A stretch of DNA of 64,000 bases from a virus. The DNA is taken from IMG/VR virus record IMGVR_UViG_3300009448_000011, positions 1 through 64,000 of that record; one strand, 5' to 3'. The notes beneath the pieces are model-generated. The model was given only the letters and a program-made list of their open reading frames with translations, was not told the DNA's origin and ran no database searches. The position numbers and the translations under genes are program-made. Numbering within the stretch: position 1 is the first letter of the stretch; every line of letters begins with the position of its first letter. Below, piece by piece: positions 9,101 to 18,767 of this stretch.

Positions 9101-10742
9101 GGCTAGAGCTTTTAATAATTATAAAGTTAAAGCAATTCAAATAGAATTAAAAGCGGAAGACTTGCCAGCAAATATTAAAGGTTTTAAAGTGTATGTAGAT
9201 GGTTATAAATGGTATAACTATACATTAAGAAATGGAACTATGAGTTCTATTGGAACTGGAACGTTTGCAGATGCTCAAGATGGATTTACTATTAAACCTG
9301 ATGGTACTGCTGAGTTAGCAATTATACTACCTGAAGAATTAAACACAGGAACGCATACTATTGAAATTAAAAAAGAAGGAGAGGGGTATTGTAAAACAAA
9401 TATACATTTTTATAATCCGCTTGTGAATCAATTAGTATTAACACCGCTTAAGGCTTGGAATACTTTTCCTATTACAACTAGCTCTGCTGAATTTTCCGCT
9501 TTAATTCCTTTAGATAATGCTAGTGAAGATTTAAATTTACTAGGTATTGATCCTAATTTAAACATAGAAGTAGTAGATAATACTATTAGTTTTACGCCTA
9601 CTATAGAAAAAGCTTTTCCACCTAAATACAGTACGTTAACACAAACGTTTGTACCTAATGAAGATTATTTTATTACAAAAGTAGGAATCAAGGTTGCGGA
9701 AGCACCCACAGGGCCCTATAACGAACTAAATATTTTATTACTAGACACTAATCAACAAATTCCTTTAAAACAAGTAAGAGGAATTGCGGCATCTCCTTCG
9801 TCTTACAATATAACTAATATTAGTTTATCTACTGAAGGAGTATACACTTACTTTAATTTTAATACTCCCCAATATATTAAACGTAATTATAAATACGGAA
9901 TAGGGTTAGAAAATTATTTAGGAGCAACTTTTAACGCTAATTACTCAGTTTATTCTGCTATTGCAGATGATATAGACATTAATACTAATAGTATTATAGG
10001 AGAACAATTATTTATTGATGGAGAACTTTTCACTTCTCAAGACGGATCTTCTTTATCTATAGAAACTAAAGAAGATTTAACTATGGAAATTTATCGCGCT
10101 GATTTTCAACCTTCTTCTGAAATAAATTTAGGTCTATTTACTACTGTCGGCGGCATTAATTTCTTTTGTTACAATACTTTAGATATTATTCCTCTAGGAA
10201 CAGAAATTAATTACTTTTATAAAATAGTTAATTCAACAGAATGGATTTCATTTAAACCAAATAGTGTACTATGTTTAAATGTAGATGCAGCAGGTATAGA
10301 AATTAAAGCAGTATTATTATCTAACTTTAAAAACCTGAGCCCTTTTCTATTATTGAAAGGATCTAGTTGCACTATGTATAATACAAATTTAAATAGTGTA
10401 GTTATTTCTAATCAAGTAGAATATCCTCAACCTTATAAAAAAATAACAATTATTATAGACTACATTAAACCTTCAGATACTGACATTGAAGTTTTTTATA
10501 GTCCAAATGATGGGTTTACTTTTCAAGGAGTAGAATGGAAAAAATTAACTCTTAATAATAATTCTACTATAGTCTTAGATAGTGTTTTACAAATATACAG
10601 GTCTACCTACTATTTAGAAGAAACTTCTTATATTTATATTAATTTAGATGAAAGAGTTAAGTTTCGTTATAGGTTAGATTTAACCTCTACTAATACAGGC
10701 ATAAGTCCTCTAGTTAAAAATATACAAACATATGTGGAATAA
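6183..10742 (+). CDS. Giant DUF4815-type baseplate/tail protein (1519 aa)
   Basis: The N-terminus (YPDRYTRNKEWKKVLPISG, then RPIQAAELTEIQSIIQDNIK and GFDTLFKNGSIIQG) matches the DUF4815 signature of phage structural proteins: a charged RxxxxKxW stretch, a xxAELxEIQ helix and an LFxxGxIIxG strand. An internal coiled-coil-like region lies at about residues 215-310 (AAENNKQSSLANL, LQTQLSKAQSEFSRYS). A GPGIAYIEGYRV segment follows, and then about 1150 residues of beta-rich sequence. DUF4815 proteins are usually encoded among baseplate and fibre genes. It shares one base with the next gene, its paralog (TAATG). The family call is good; the exact position in the virion is unknown. Confidence 0.75.
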   Translation: MSLNNYRNNPNYPDRYTRNKEWKKVLPISGRPIQAAELTEIQSIIQDNIKQGFDTLFKNGSIIQGLRISTVSRTFDTITISISNGQLYIEGIIVNVNQATLSIPTNDIYNVVVIVNENIITENEDDSLRDPIKGGFVLGTPGAARLIWSTSIGFNTTSEIIENSYAIGQVINGVVLQKELNAFYEIEKVMSQFIYERSGNFCVEGLDTSSIGLDKRSSSNITKYNSLKSAVDAAENNKQSSLANLVAFQGLVNTLNTQVQEAQIQSSINPTAQNSTILSSLQTQLSKAQSEFSRYSNELATSQKALEAAASTLNNSESLLTDQQILSVGPGIAYIEGYRVCLNSPTRLFIPQSLPSTSVEATTFTFRGLVSQSLREFSLKSGITTEQNNQQYVSVEIDFKNLQVNANINPILPTNNFNISVFYKINNASSLTFIIENLINSINAPTLLNSNISYKLFNNSVSGTPELTEDANGEIVTEEIIKSILSKYILTTSPTNTSLLFSATNFTLEAPSIVIDVKSKLYLKSNDSVVSNLSNIGVSTASQSLSEPISTSTYQLGFRPVQRINRLVANLETTTTITRDENDSVDLLNEDSVIGINLVSQTVGGITNIFSSANYYATQSGIGWRPNATAIPANGTAYQVSFIYTEPLIEDTDFILNNSTDSIEFIGRTPAVNNTFNVDYSYSLSKAGIITLDKDGILSYLLSAPAKNPIVPAIPNNKLGLSSFILSSIDININQLDCKRQTVSDLYNLAERIKQNTFNNQILKADIYALTNALASGSNPIGVYTDPIINLDKIDVKQTTASIVPGVQGFMCGFSRKESETNYSLTNTTSTIINNEIGTPHYAILPFTEVKFFNQPRATKIREINAISNSIQKRGRLYSNYKYVFLTEESTEPFPASTMFKSTILSSSMKISPCDPITRSGNFFSAVNNNSELVKNIITNVRNILGPYGSKIIQSFISRLPISVSNTDNNNFVARAFNNYKVKAIQIELKAEDLPANIKGFKVYVDGYKWYNYTLRNGTMSSIGTGTFADAQDGFTIKPDGTAELAIILPEELNTGTHTIEIKKEGEGYCKTNIHFYNPLVNQLVLTPLKAWNTFPITTSSAEFSALIPLDNASEDLNLLGIDPNLNIEVVDNTISFTPTIEKAFPPKYSTLTQTFVPNEDYFITKVGIKVAEAPTGPYNELNILLLDTNQQIPLKQVRGIAASPSSYNITNISLSTEGVYTYFNFNTPQYIKRNYKYGIGLENYLGATFNANYSVYSAIADDIDINTNSIIGEQLFIDGELFTSQDGSSLSIETKEDLTMEIYRADFQPSSEINLGLFTTVGGINFFCYNTLDIIPLGTEINYFYKIVNSTEWISFKPNSVLCLNVDAAGIEIKAVLLSNFKNLSPFLLLKGSSCTMYNTNLNSVVISNQVEYPQPYKKITIIIDYIKPSDTDIEVFYSPNDGFTFQGVEWKKLTLNNNSTIVLDSVLQIYRSTYYLEETSYIYINLDERVKFRYRLDLTSTNTGISPLVKNIQTYVE

Positions 10743-13700
10743 TGAGTATAACTACCTATAACATTAACAATTCGTTATCTAGATTTAAGTATAATAAAAA
10801 TTGGAATAAGATTTTATTTAAAGGTGACAAAAAACTGCAAACAACGGAAATTGAAGAAGTTCAAGATGTAATAAATAATCAAATACAAAAAGCATTTAGT
10901 TTTTTATATAATTTTTATACAATTATCAAAGGGTGTCAGGTAATAATAATTAAGGTTACTGAAACTACTTACGAATGTTTATTAACAGAAGGACAAGTTT
11001 ATTTAGAAATAAAAGAACAATATGGTTATTTTATTGATACAAAATCTATTAAGTTTACTATTGATAGAATAAATACTACAGAAATAGGAGTTGTTTTTAC
11101 TTTTAATACATTTAAAGATGAACCTGAATTAAGAAATAGTCATACAGGAGGAGCAGCGTTTGGAAGTGAAGGAAGCGGAAGATTAAATATAGAAAGTACT
11201 ATTATTATTTCGCCTAAAAATAATCCGTATGTGGGAGGATTTTATCCTATTGCTTTAATTAAACCGAAAACTATTTCATTTGTAAGTAATAATAATGATT
11301 TAAGCGATGGAGCGCCAGATATTCTTTACTATAGAAATGAAGAATTAACAAAATTATATAATGAAAAGAATTTATCTACTTATATAAAAAAATTAATTGA
11401 ATTAAGAATATATGAAACTACGGGAGATTTTGTAGCAGAAGGTTTAAATTGTTTTATAAATAGCAAAACTAATACATTATGTATTAGCCCAGGGATAGCG
11501 TATATTAATGGCATCAGGATAAAGACAAATTATAATACATATTATAGTTTAGACCCGGAAGAAATAAATACTAGTAGTTTAGGATTAAATAAACAATATT
11601 TATTTTATTTAACAGATAAAGGAATTTTTAGTTATAACGAAGCACCTAATAGTGAAAATAATTTATTAGAAACTCCTGCAAATTCTATTGCGCTATGTTA
11701 TTTACTATTATATAACCGAGATAATTTAATATTAGACTATTCATTAATAGAGGCCCCGACTAGATTGCCTTCTATTAATGAAATTCTTAATATGGATAGA
11801 TCTAATGAAGCTAATAATAAAGAATTAACTGAACTTATTTTAAAAGCCAATTTACTTAATTTAACTTCAAACTCTATTAATGAAGAATTAAACGGAATAT
11901 TCATAGATAGCTTTAATAATCTAGATAATAGTGATATATTTTTCCCTGAGTATAATGCTTCAATTTTACCTGCAATACAAGCAATCTCGTTACCTTTTAC
12001 TTCTTCTGTAAAAGATAATAGAAATTTTAATATTGATCAAAGTGGGAGCAATATTTTAATAGAAACCACTTTGAATGAAAATAATGAATTAGTTCCTTAT
12101 TTTGCAACCATACAAGGTACTGAAACTAAATTATTTAAAAGTCCTTCTAATATCACACAGAGTAGTTTAATTCCTGCTTTTGTTAATACAATACTTGTAA
12201 CAACGTCTCCTTCAATAATTTACAAATCAGATACATCTACTTTTGTAAATTACGCGCACCCTGATATTAAATTTTTAACAGGATTAGAAGTAGCGCCTAC
12301 TATACAAACGCCTTTTAATAATAATACATACACAAGAGTTGTTACAGTAGAAGGCAAAGGGTTTCCTTCCCTTCAAGATAATATAAAAATTCTTATTAAT
12401 AATATTGTTATTAATAATTTAAATATATTAAAAGGAACAGGAGGATCTATTAATGGAACAATCAAAGCTAATTTAAGTGGTAATGTTAAGTTTACGTTTG
12501 CTTTGCCTTTTATAAAAAACACAGACGTATTTATTGTTTCTTTATCTTATGGAAATGTAGAAGGAGCGGCTCAAATACAGGTAGTAGATCCAGAAAAAGA
12601 AAGAGTAGATAGAGAAAATACAGGAGTTTTTGTAAAAAATATTAATGAAAGATTTAATGTTATTAATTCAGGATTAAGTCAAATTATTCAAATAGTTTCG
12701 CCCATTCAAGTTAATGCTATTGAGTGCACTATATTAGATTATCCTTCTATTCAGGAAGGAGATCTACTTAATGTTCAAATATGTAGAGTAAACTCTTTAA
12801 ATATCCCTGTGGAATGCTTAGGGTATGGTACTATTTCTTTCAATGAAGTGAAACTTTTAACTTCAGAAACTTCTATTTTACCCTCTTCTATAATAAAATT
12901 AAATAAACCAGTTATTTTAGCTAGAGGTAAATATGGAATAGTATTTAATACGGGAATAGGAGGAGTAAAAATTGGAACAACGCAAGCATCAAATGGGAGA
13001 ATACAAGATGGAAGAAACTTTTTTAGTGATCCGTTAAAATTAGAAGTAATGCATTTTGAAGAAGGATGGTTTAAATCGACGTCAATAGACAATATTGCGT
13101 GTGATTTAATACTACACAATCCTGTAGGGTTTTTATCTTCTACGATTATAAATGTAGATACGGTAGAAGGAGAACCGTTTGATATGTTAGATTTAAATAT
13201 TTCTATTACTAATGATACAGAGACATATGTAAATGTATACGTATTAGATAATTTAAATAATTATCAAGTAGTAAAAAACGGGGCGTTCTTTTTTAAAGAA
13301 CCATTAACGTCTACAAAAATAAGAATAGATATGAAGGGAACAAATGTAACGCATCCTATTCTTAATTTAGATAATCTTAGTATTAACCTAATAAATACAA
13401 AAAAGGAAGCTAAGTGGATATCACGTAATCAAGAATACGAAAGTCCTTATACAAACCTTTCATTTTCTGTAGATGTTTATAAACCAAACGCGGCTGTTTA
13501 TAAATTTTATTTTAGTTCTAATAAAGGGGTATCTTGGCAAGAATTATTAAATCCTACTTTAGAGTTAATAAATGAAAATTTACCTTTACATAAGTATAGT
13601 TTCAAAGAAATTAATTTACCGTTCACTTCTATAAATTCAGAAATTAGGCAACGAACTAATTTAAGATATAAGATAGAAATAGAGATGGATAATTTAGAGG

Positions 13701-13744
13701 GGATATATCCTTTTTTTAAAAATATAGTATCAATAACTAGTTAA
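10742..13744 (+). CDS. DUF4815-type baseplate/tail protein, paralog (1000 aa)
   Basis: The N-terminus (RFKYNKNWNKILFKGDKKLQ, TTEIEEVQDVINNQIQKAF) aligns with that of the 1519-residue protein just upstream. Both also share a CISPGIAYINGIRI-type segment (GPGIAYIEGYRV upstream) preceded by an YE(T/R)(T/S)G(D/N)F motif. The C-terminal half differs and includes PFNNNTYTRVVTVEGKGFP, which resembles an Ig/IPT-like beta domain, and a terminal VDVYKPNAAVYKFYFSSNKG region also echoed in the upstream protein (about residues 1430-1500). It is therefore probably a duplicated structural protein forming adjacent baseplate or fibre-base parts. Confidence 0.7.
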   Translation: MSITTYNINNSLSRFKYNKNWNKILFKGDKKLQTTEIEEVQDVINNQIQKAFSFLYNFYTIIKGCQVIIIKVTETTYECLLTEGQVYLEIKEQYGYFIDTKSIKFTIDRINTTEIGVVFTFNTFKDEPELRNSHTGGAAFGSEGSGRLNIESTIIISPKNNPYVGGFYPIALIKPKTISFVSNNNDLSDGAPDILYYRNEELTKLYNEKNLSTYIKKLIELRIYETTGDFVAEGLNCFINSKTNTLCISPGIAYINGIRIKTNYNTYYSLDPEEINTSSLGLNKQYLFYLTDKGIFSYNEAPNSENNLLETPANSIALCYLLLYNRDNLILDYSLIEAPTRLPSINEILNMDRSNEANNKELTELILKANLLNLTSNSINEELNGIFIDSFNNLDNSDIFFPEYNASILPAIQAISLPFTSSVKDNRNFNIDQSGSNILIETTLNENNELVPYFATIQGTETKLFKSPSNITQSSLIPAFVNTILVTTSPSIIYKSDTSTFVNYAHPDIKFLTGLEVAPTIQTPFNNNTYTRVVTVEGKGFPSLQDNIKILINNIVINNLNILKGTGGSINGTIKANLSGNVKFTFALPFIKNTDVFIVSLSYGNVEGAAQIQVVDPEKERVDRENTGVFVKNINERFNVINSGLSQIIQIVSPIQVNAIECTILDYPSIQEGDLLNVQICRVNSLNIPVECLGYGTISFNEVKLLTSETSILPSSIIKLNKPVILARGKYGIVFNTGIGGVKIGTTQASNGRIQDGRNFFSDPLKLEVMHFEEGWFKSTSIDNIACDLILHNPVGFLSSTIINVDTVEGEPFDMLDLNISITNDTETYVNVYVLDNLNNYQVVKNGAFFFKEPLTSTKIRIDMKGTNVTHPILNLDNLSINLINTKKEAKWISRNQEYESPYTNLSFSVDVYKPNAAVYKFYFSSNKGVSWQELLNPTLELINENLPLHKYSFKEINLPFTSINSEIRQRTNLRYKIEIEMDNLEGIYPFFKNIVSITS

Positions 13745-13751
13745 TAATAAT

Positions 13752-13940
13752 ATGACAAATTTACCTACAAATACTTACTATCAAAATGGAATTCTTATTA
13801 ATGGAAATCATACCAGTAATAATATTAATGATAGAGTTAAACAATTAGAAAAAAAAGTAAATAATTTAATAGAGGAGTTAATTAATGTCAACAAGCGTCT
13901 TGATGAATTCAGTAATAGAGAAATTAACACAAAGACCTGA
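13752..13940 (+). CDS. Small coiled-coil protein (62 aa)
   Basis: After a short N-terminal segment (TYYQNGILINGN), residues 28-55 form a clear heptad coiled coil (NDRVKQLEKKVNNLIEELI, NVNKRLDEF). The 3' end overlaps the next gene by 56 nt in another frame. A GAGGAG Shine-Dalgarno sequence for the next gene lies inside this ORF at about 13873-13878, which suggests translational coupling. It is probably a small structural or chaperone-like tail protein. The family is not recognised. Confidence 0.55.
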   Translation: MTNLPTNTYYQNGILINGNHTSNNINDRVKQLEKKVNNLIEELINVNKRLDEFSNREINTKT

Positions 13941-14325
13941 AAAAACTACTCAACTTATTTTTAATTCTGATAATGCTTTAAAAAAACAAAAAGAATTAAA
14001 AACAAGAGTGACGTCTTTATACATAGACGAAAGTTCTTTTATAACACTAGCTGCTTTTTTTCAAAACATAGATATATCTATATTTACTGATGAAGAATTA
14101 AGGTTTCTTTTGTCTTTTAATTATTCAACAATTACAGCTATCAAAATATTGCCAAACGAAGCGTTAACTAATTTAAAAGTTCCTTATTATGATTTAAATA
14201 ATACAATAATTAATATGCCTTTTAATTTATTAAATAACTTAGGAAAAGATTTTAAAAAATTACATAGTATTAATAAAAGTTTAAGTTTAGAATATTTAAT
14301 TAGTTATTTAATAAGTCAAATCTAA
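13885..14325 (+). CDS. Hypothetical late protein (146 aa)
   Basis: The start at 13885 is supported by a GAGGAG ribosome-binding site seven bases upstream, within the preceding ORF. The stop shares a base with the next ATG (TAATG). The product is mostly helical and charged at the N-terminus (KKQKELKTRVTSLY), with a leucine-rich C-terminus (LNNLGKDFKKLHSINKSLSLEYLISYLI). No motif or membrane segment is recognised. Its place among tail genes suggests a structural or assembly role. Confidence 0.6.
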   Translation: MSTSVLMNSVIEKLTQRPEKTTQLIFNSDNALKKQKELKTRVTSLYIDESSFITLAAFFQNIDISIFTDEELRFLLSFNYSTITAIKILPNEALTNLKVPYYDLNNTIINMPFNLLNNLGKDFKKLHSINKSLSLEYLISYLISQI

Positions 14326-17288
14326 TGACCATTACGGAAAACCCCAAAACTCAAGAAAATATAGAAAAGAATACTTCTAAAATTGAAGAAGTAAAAGTTC
14401 AGTTAGAAAATGCAACCACTGCTGCGGATGCTTTGTTGCAAATATATAAAGAGGGGCAATCTAAAGTTAAAAAGTTAGGAGAAACACATGAAGGTATACA
14501 AATAGGGCCTTGGAAAAATTTAAATGATGGAGGTGTAGGGGCTTCTAATAATAATATTTTTGTATTTATACAAGCACCTCCTATGTCTAATGTATATAAT
14601 AATACCTCTGAAATAATTAAAAAAAATAACCTAGTAACATCAGGCCCTAAAACAAAGAATTATTTTGAATTATTTACAACATACGCAGTGTCTATTGCTA
14701 ATATATTAAAACCTCAACTAACTGAAACTAAAACCCAATTAGCGGCAGCAAATGTAGCTAAGTTTCAACAAACCCTAATAGATGTAACTAAATTATTATT
14801 AGAAGAACATTCTATTGGAGTTCAAATAATTAAAGAAATTATAACTATTACTAATTCAGAAATTAATAAAACTGATAGCATTATTTATAAAGGAGAATTA
14901 GCTTATGGGCCTTTTAGTACTACAGAAATAGCTTTATTTACTTTACCGCAAGATTTATTAGATATATTGCCTATATGTAATAAAGCTATAGATCTTATTC
15001 GAGATTTAATTGTTAAATTAGATACACTACTTAATGTTTCTGAAGATATTTTAAAGAGAGCTATATTATCTAATGCAGGGTTAACTCAAAATACAGATGA
15101 TCCTAATACTTTTAATACAGTGTCTGTTGAAGAAAAAGATCCTTGGGGAATTAGATTTTCATATGTTAAAAGTATTACAGGGCAAGTATATGAACAAGAA
15201 CAACAAGTTATTAGGGGTAATAGTACCTTAACAGAAGATCAAGAAAAAGGAAATATTAAAACAGCAACAAAAGAAGATTTTCTTATAGAAAATAATCCAC
15301 AATTATTAAATAATACTATTCAGCAAAAAAGAAATTTTTATTTTCAATTATTACCCGCTATAAAATCAAACTTACCTGTTAGTGGCGGAACGGATGTTCC
15401 TGGGGCTATGCCTGGTATTCAATTTAGAATTGAGAATAATATTGTAAAACATAAAATACCTGGGTTTGCTCCAATTTACCAACCAATAGGTATTGATAGT
15501 ATTAAATGTACTTTAGTAGGTATGTTTAGTGGCAATGATGGAGTTGATATTTCTTCTGCTTATTCTGATGATATAAGTGCTGGATTATTATTAGATGGAA
15601 AAGAATTAACTTCCAGTCTTAAAACAGGAACTAATTTAGAACAATCCACAGGCAATACTTCTAACCCCAATTTTGATAAAGTTGGTACTGATAGTAGTGG
15701 ATTACCTATTCCTTCTACTTACAAAAGCACTACTTCTTCTAATGTAGCTGTTTTATCCGAAGACGCTTTTAAAGGTGCACAAGATTTTTATAATGAAATA
15801 GTTCTTTCAGGTCGCGAAGTTGAAATAGAATTAAATCTAAGAAAAAGTTCAGGTGCTTTAGAAGGCGGGGGCGGCTCTCCAGGTCCTTTTAGAGATCCTG
15901 AAACAGGTAATCCTAAATTTAATGGTTTAATTAAACGATTAGATTTATATTACGTAAGAAGGGATAGATGTTGGTTTATTATTGATTTAGAAATAACTAA
16001 TTCTGGGTTAATAGGAACGGAATGTATTAACTTAACAAATATAATAGAAGAAGCAACTGAGTTATTTGAAAGTGTAGTAGTTCAAGAAGAATTAACTAGA
16101 GCAGAATTAGATGCATGTTTTACAAATCCTGTAACATTTAATTATAAAAAAGAAAAGGCAGGACTAGCTTTAGTAGTAGATATGAATAGTGGGTTAAGTT
16201 ATGAATACTTTATAGCAGATGATTCATTAAATAAAGGAACATATCCTACTTCTTTATTAAATACACTTAATATAATAGGAACTCAATATGATCAGCTTAC
16301 ACTTACCTCTAAATCTTTTGGGGCACATAAAAAAACAACTACATTTAATTACTTAATAGATATTATAATTACAGCTACTGTTGAAATAAAAGGTCAAACA
16401 GAAATAAAAGGATTTACATGGGCGACTAATAAAATACCTATTAAGGGTAAAGGGGGGTTTGCTAGATATAATAAAAATAATAAATTATTTTATAGAACAG
16501 ATAGTAAAGGAAACATAAAAGATAAAAATCCTTTAGGAAATTTAAAAAGCATATTTTCTCTAATACATTATAGGGAAGCCTCTGATTCACAAGAGGGTAT
16601 TGATTTTCTTTTAAATGAATATTTAAGTTTAGTTACTCCTAAAAAAGAATTTTGCACAACTGAATCAGTAAAAAAAGAAGGTACAGATATAGATACTGTT
16701 ACTAATGAAACAAAGTCAAAGACACCTTTTTTAGATCAAAATTCTATTCAACAAGAAGACGTTGATACAAATGAAGTGCCTATAAAAGAAGAAACAGGAA
16801 TGACTTTTACAGTGTCTTCAAAAACATCAACAGTACTAGATACAAATCCTCTTGTTTCTTTCACTGAAGAAGAGCAAAAAATAAAGATTGCAAAAATTGC
16901 CACTTCTTATGCTTTTGTAAATACAGAATTTATAAAATATTTACAAATTTTAGCTAATCAAGAAACTGAAAATCGAAAAAACCTTCATTTTCGAGTAGAA
17001 CAATTTTATCAATCTGTTAGAGAATCTTCCTTACGTATAGTAGGATTAGAGAATATTTCATTACAAGATTATATTCGTATAAAACCAGGAAGTTTAACAG
17101 CAAGTGCTATTAATTTAGATTATATAAATATATCTGCACAAATAGAAATTCTCAAACCTCCTATTAAAGTAATTACTTCAAAAGGAGAACAAGCTTTAAA
17201 TCCAAATATACATACTATTTCTTGTAAAGCTTATACGACAACGTCTTCCGTATATTTAATTACAGATTACCAATTTAACGGTTTATAA
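14325..17288 (+). CDS. Large hypothetical structural protein (987 aa)
   Basis: This protein has no family I recognise. The first 60 residues are a helical, coiled-coil-like segment (IEKNTSKIEEVKVQLENATT). Residues of roughly 110-250 are mainly helical (TETKTQLAAANVAKFQQTLI, AIDLIRDLIVKLDTLLNVSE). The centre contains Gly/Pro-rich linkers (GALEGGGGSPGPFRDPETGN). The C-terminal part is beta-rich, with a conspicuous RLDLYYVRRDRCWFIIDLEI segment. There is no signal peptide or enzyme motif. Tight packing with tail genes on both sides, starting one base into the previous stop and ending five bases before the next ATG, argues for a virion structural protein, possibly baseplate hub or wedge. Confidence 0.65.
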   Translation: MTITENPKTQENIEKNTSKIEEVKVQLENATTAADALLQIYKEGQSKVKKLGETHEGIQIGPWKNLNDGGVGASNNNIFVFIQAPPMSNVYNNTSEIIKKNNLVTSGPKTKNYFELFTTYAVSIANILKPQLTETKTQLAAANVAKFQQTLIDVTKLLLEEHSIGVQIIKEIITITNSEINKTDSIIYKGELAYGPFSTTEIALFTLPQDLLDILPICNKAIDLIRDLIVKLDTLLNVSEDILKRAILSNAGLTQNTDDPNTFNTVSVEEKDPWGIRFSYVKSITGQVYEQEQQVIRGNSTLTEDQEKGNIKTATKEDFLIENNPQLLNNTIQQKRNFYFQLLPAIKSNLPVSGGTDVPGAMPGIQFRIENNIVKHKIPGFAPIYQPIGIDSIKCTLVGMFSGNDGVDISSAYSDDISAGLLLDGKELTSSLKTGTNLEQSTGNTSNPNFDKVGTDSSGLPIPSTYKSTTSSNVAVLSEDAFKGAQDFYNEIVLSGREVEIELNLRKSSGALEGGGGSPGPFRDPETGNPKFNGLIKRLDLYYVRRDRCWFIIDLEITNSGLIGTECINLTNIIEEATELFESVVVQEELTRAELDACFTNPVTFNYKKEKAGLALVVDMNSGLSYEYFIADDSLNKGTYPTSLLNTLNIIGTQYDQLTLTSKSFGAHKKTTTFNYLIDIIITATVEIKGQTEIKGFTWATNKIPIKGKGGFARYNKNNKLFYRTDSKGNIKDKNPLGNLKSIFSLIHYREASDSQEGIDFLLNEYLSLVTPKKEFCTTESVKKEGTDIDTVTNETKSKTPFLDQNSIQQEDVDTNEVPIKEETGMTFTVSSKTSTVLDTNPLVSFTEEEQKIKIAKIATSYAFVNTEFIKYLQILANQETENRKNLHFRVEQFYQSVRESSLRIVGLENISLQDYIRIKPGSLTASAINLDYINISAQIEILKPPIKVITSKGEQALNPNIHTISCKAYTTTSSVYLITDYQFNGL

Positions 17289-17293
17289 TTAGG

Positions 17294-18250
17294 ATGATAA
17301 ATAATTATTTAGATTTAATTTTTCAACAACGAAATAAAAATCCTTTATACCAAAAAGATTATAGATTAATTTATTTATCATCTAGGCTTAATAGTTTAGA
17401 CGAATTAAATAAATTAAAACAATGGCCTAATATAAAATTTACAAATGTAGTATATAGACCTACTTCGTTATACAAAGATGTAAAAGACAATTATTACTAT
17501 GAATTAATAGATACAGGAATAACAAGTAATACTACATTTGAAGAATGGAAATTCTTTTATATTCCGCTTAGTAAGTATAATGACTTAATTAATATATATC
17601 CTAATATATTGCCGACATATCAATATTATGATATAAAGCAAGCAAGTAATATATTAATACAAACAATTAGTTATCAAATACTGATACCGTATTCGCGGCC
17701 AAATATTCATTATTATAAGACGAGTAATGAAAAAAATAAACATCCACTGGCATCTTTATTTAGATTCACAGGATATAGTTTTTTAGGGCCAACAGGAGAT
17801 ATGTTGTATGAATATATAGATACAAGTACGTATTGTGATGATGAAACAGTGACATATTACTCAAATATGAGACCGTTATATTTTCACAATGATAGTTATG
17901 TAATAAGTACGTATGCACTACAAAATGAAAATAGTTTATTTTCTCAGAAATATAATCCGCCGTCGAAAGCAGAATTATATTTAGGAATAATAGAAGAATT
18001 ACAATTCACGGGTAAGGTTACAACAAAAGATTTTTCTTCTATTAAAAAATGGTATGAATATAATATTATAGAAACGAGCCAACAAGTTGGTAAAATTTTA
18101 CTAACCTCAGCTCCTACAAATCTATCATTAGATTTTGTTAAATTACAATTAAATAATACTGATATAGGGTTTAAGTTTAACCTAACATTTAATACAAGCT
18201 ATATTAGTATTAATCAAACAAGTTCAAATAATAAAATAATATTAACTTAA
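17294..18250 (+). CDS. Hypothetical structural protein (318 aa)
   Basis: The product is rich in Tyr, Asn and Ile (PTYQYYDIKQASNILIQTIS, ILIPYSRPNIHYYKTSNEKN) and shows no recognised domain, signal peptide or membrane segment. It starts five bases after the 987-residue gene and ends one base before the 171-residue gene, so it belongs to the same late transcription unit. A structural role is an inference from position only. Confidence 0.6.
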   Translation: MINNYLDLIFQQRNKNPLYQKDYRLIYLSSRLNSLDELNKLKQWPNIKFTNVVYRPTSLYKDVKDNYYYELIDTGITSNTTFEEWKFFYIPLSKYNDLINIYPNILPTYQYYDIKQASNILIQTISYQILIPYSRPNIHYYKTSNEKNKHPLASLFRFTGYSFLGPTGDMLYEYIDTSTYCDDETVTYYSNMRPLYFHNDSYVISTYALQNENSLFSQKYNPPSKAELYLGIIEELQFTGKVTTKDFSSIKKWYEYNIIETSQQVGKILLTSAPTNLSLDFVKLQLNNTDIGFKFNLTFNTSYISINQTSSNNKIILT

Positions 18251-18251
18251 C

Positions 18252-18767
18252 ATGATACCAACATATACATATGCGATTAAAGAGAAATTACTTGTAGATT
18301 ATTTAGGTAGTAATTTAATTATTGCCTTAATATCTAATATTAATTTAGGAATAACAGACACTCCTAATGCCGCCCAATTAGAAGCTCGAAGAAATTATGC
18401 TACGTCTAATTTAATTAATGAAGAAATTGGCAATGTAAGCTTAAAAGGATATAAACGGCATCTTATTCCAAATAATACAATTGTTACTCAAGTAATTTCT
18501 TCTAATCAAACAGAAACTACTTTAAACGCATCGTTTACTGCTTTTGGAGATAATTTTGATCCTTTTACTCATATTGTAGTATTAAGAGGGGCCAACATAA
18601 CAGGAGCTTCTACTAGTAATGGAAATAATAGAGGAGACATAGTAGGAACAATTATTTTCATCGAGCCAGTAAATAATGTATTAGCCCCTTTTACGCCATA
18701 TACATTATTAGAAGGAAGCACTTTTAACTATACTTTTAAGTTAGTTAATGCGACCCAAGTCATATGA
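18252..18767 (+). CDS. Hypothetical structural protein (171 aa)
   Basis: The 171-residue product is beta-rich in its C-terminal two thirds (NTIVTQVISSNQTETTLNAS, FDPFTHIVVLRGANI), and its N-terminal third is more helical. No family is recognised. Its stop overlaps the next start as ATGA (18764-18767), a typical coupled arrangement. Like its neighbours it is probably a tail or neck structural protein. Confidence 0.6.
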   Translation: MIPTYTYAIKEKLLVDYLGSNLIIALISNINLGITDTPNAAQLEARRNYATSNLINEEIGNVSLKGYKRHLIPNNTIVTQVISSNQTETTLNASFTAFGDNFDPFTHIVVLRGANITGASTSNGNNRGDIVGTIIFIEPVNNVLAPFTPYTLLEGSTFNYTFKLVNATQVI

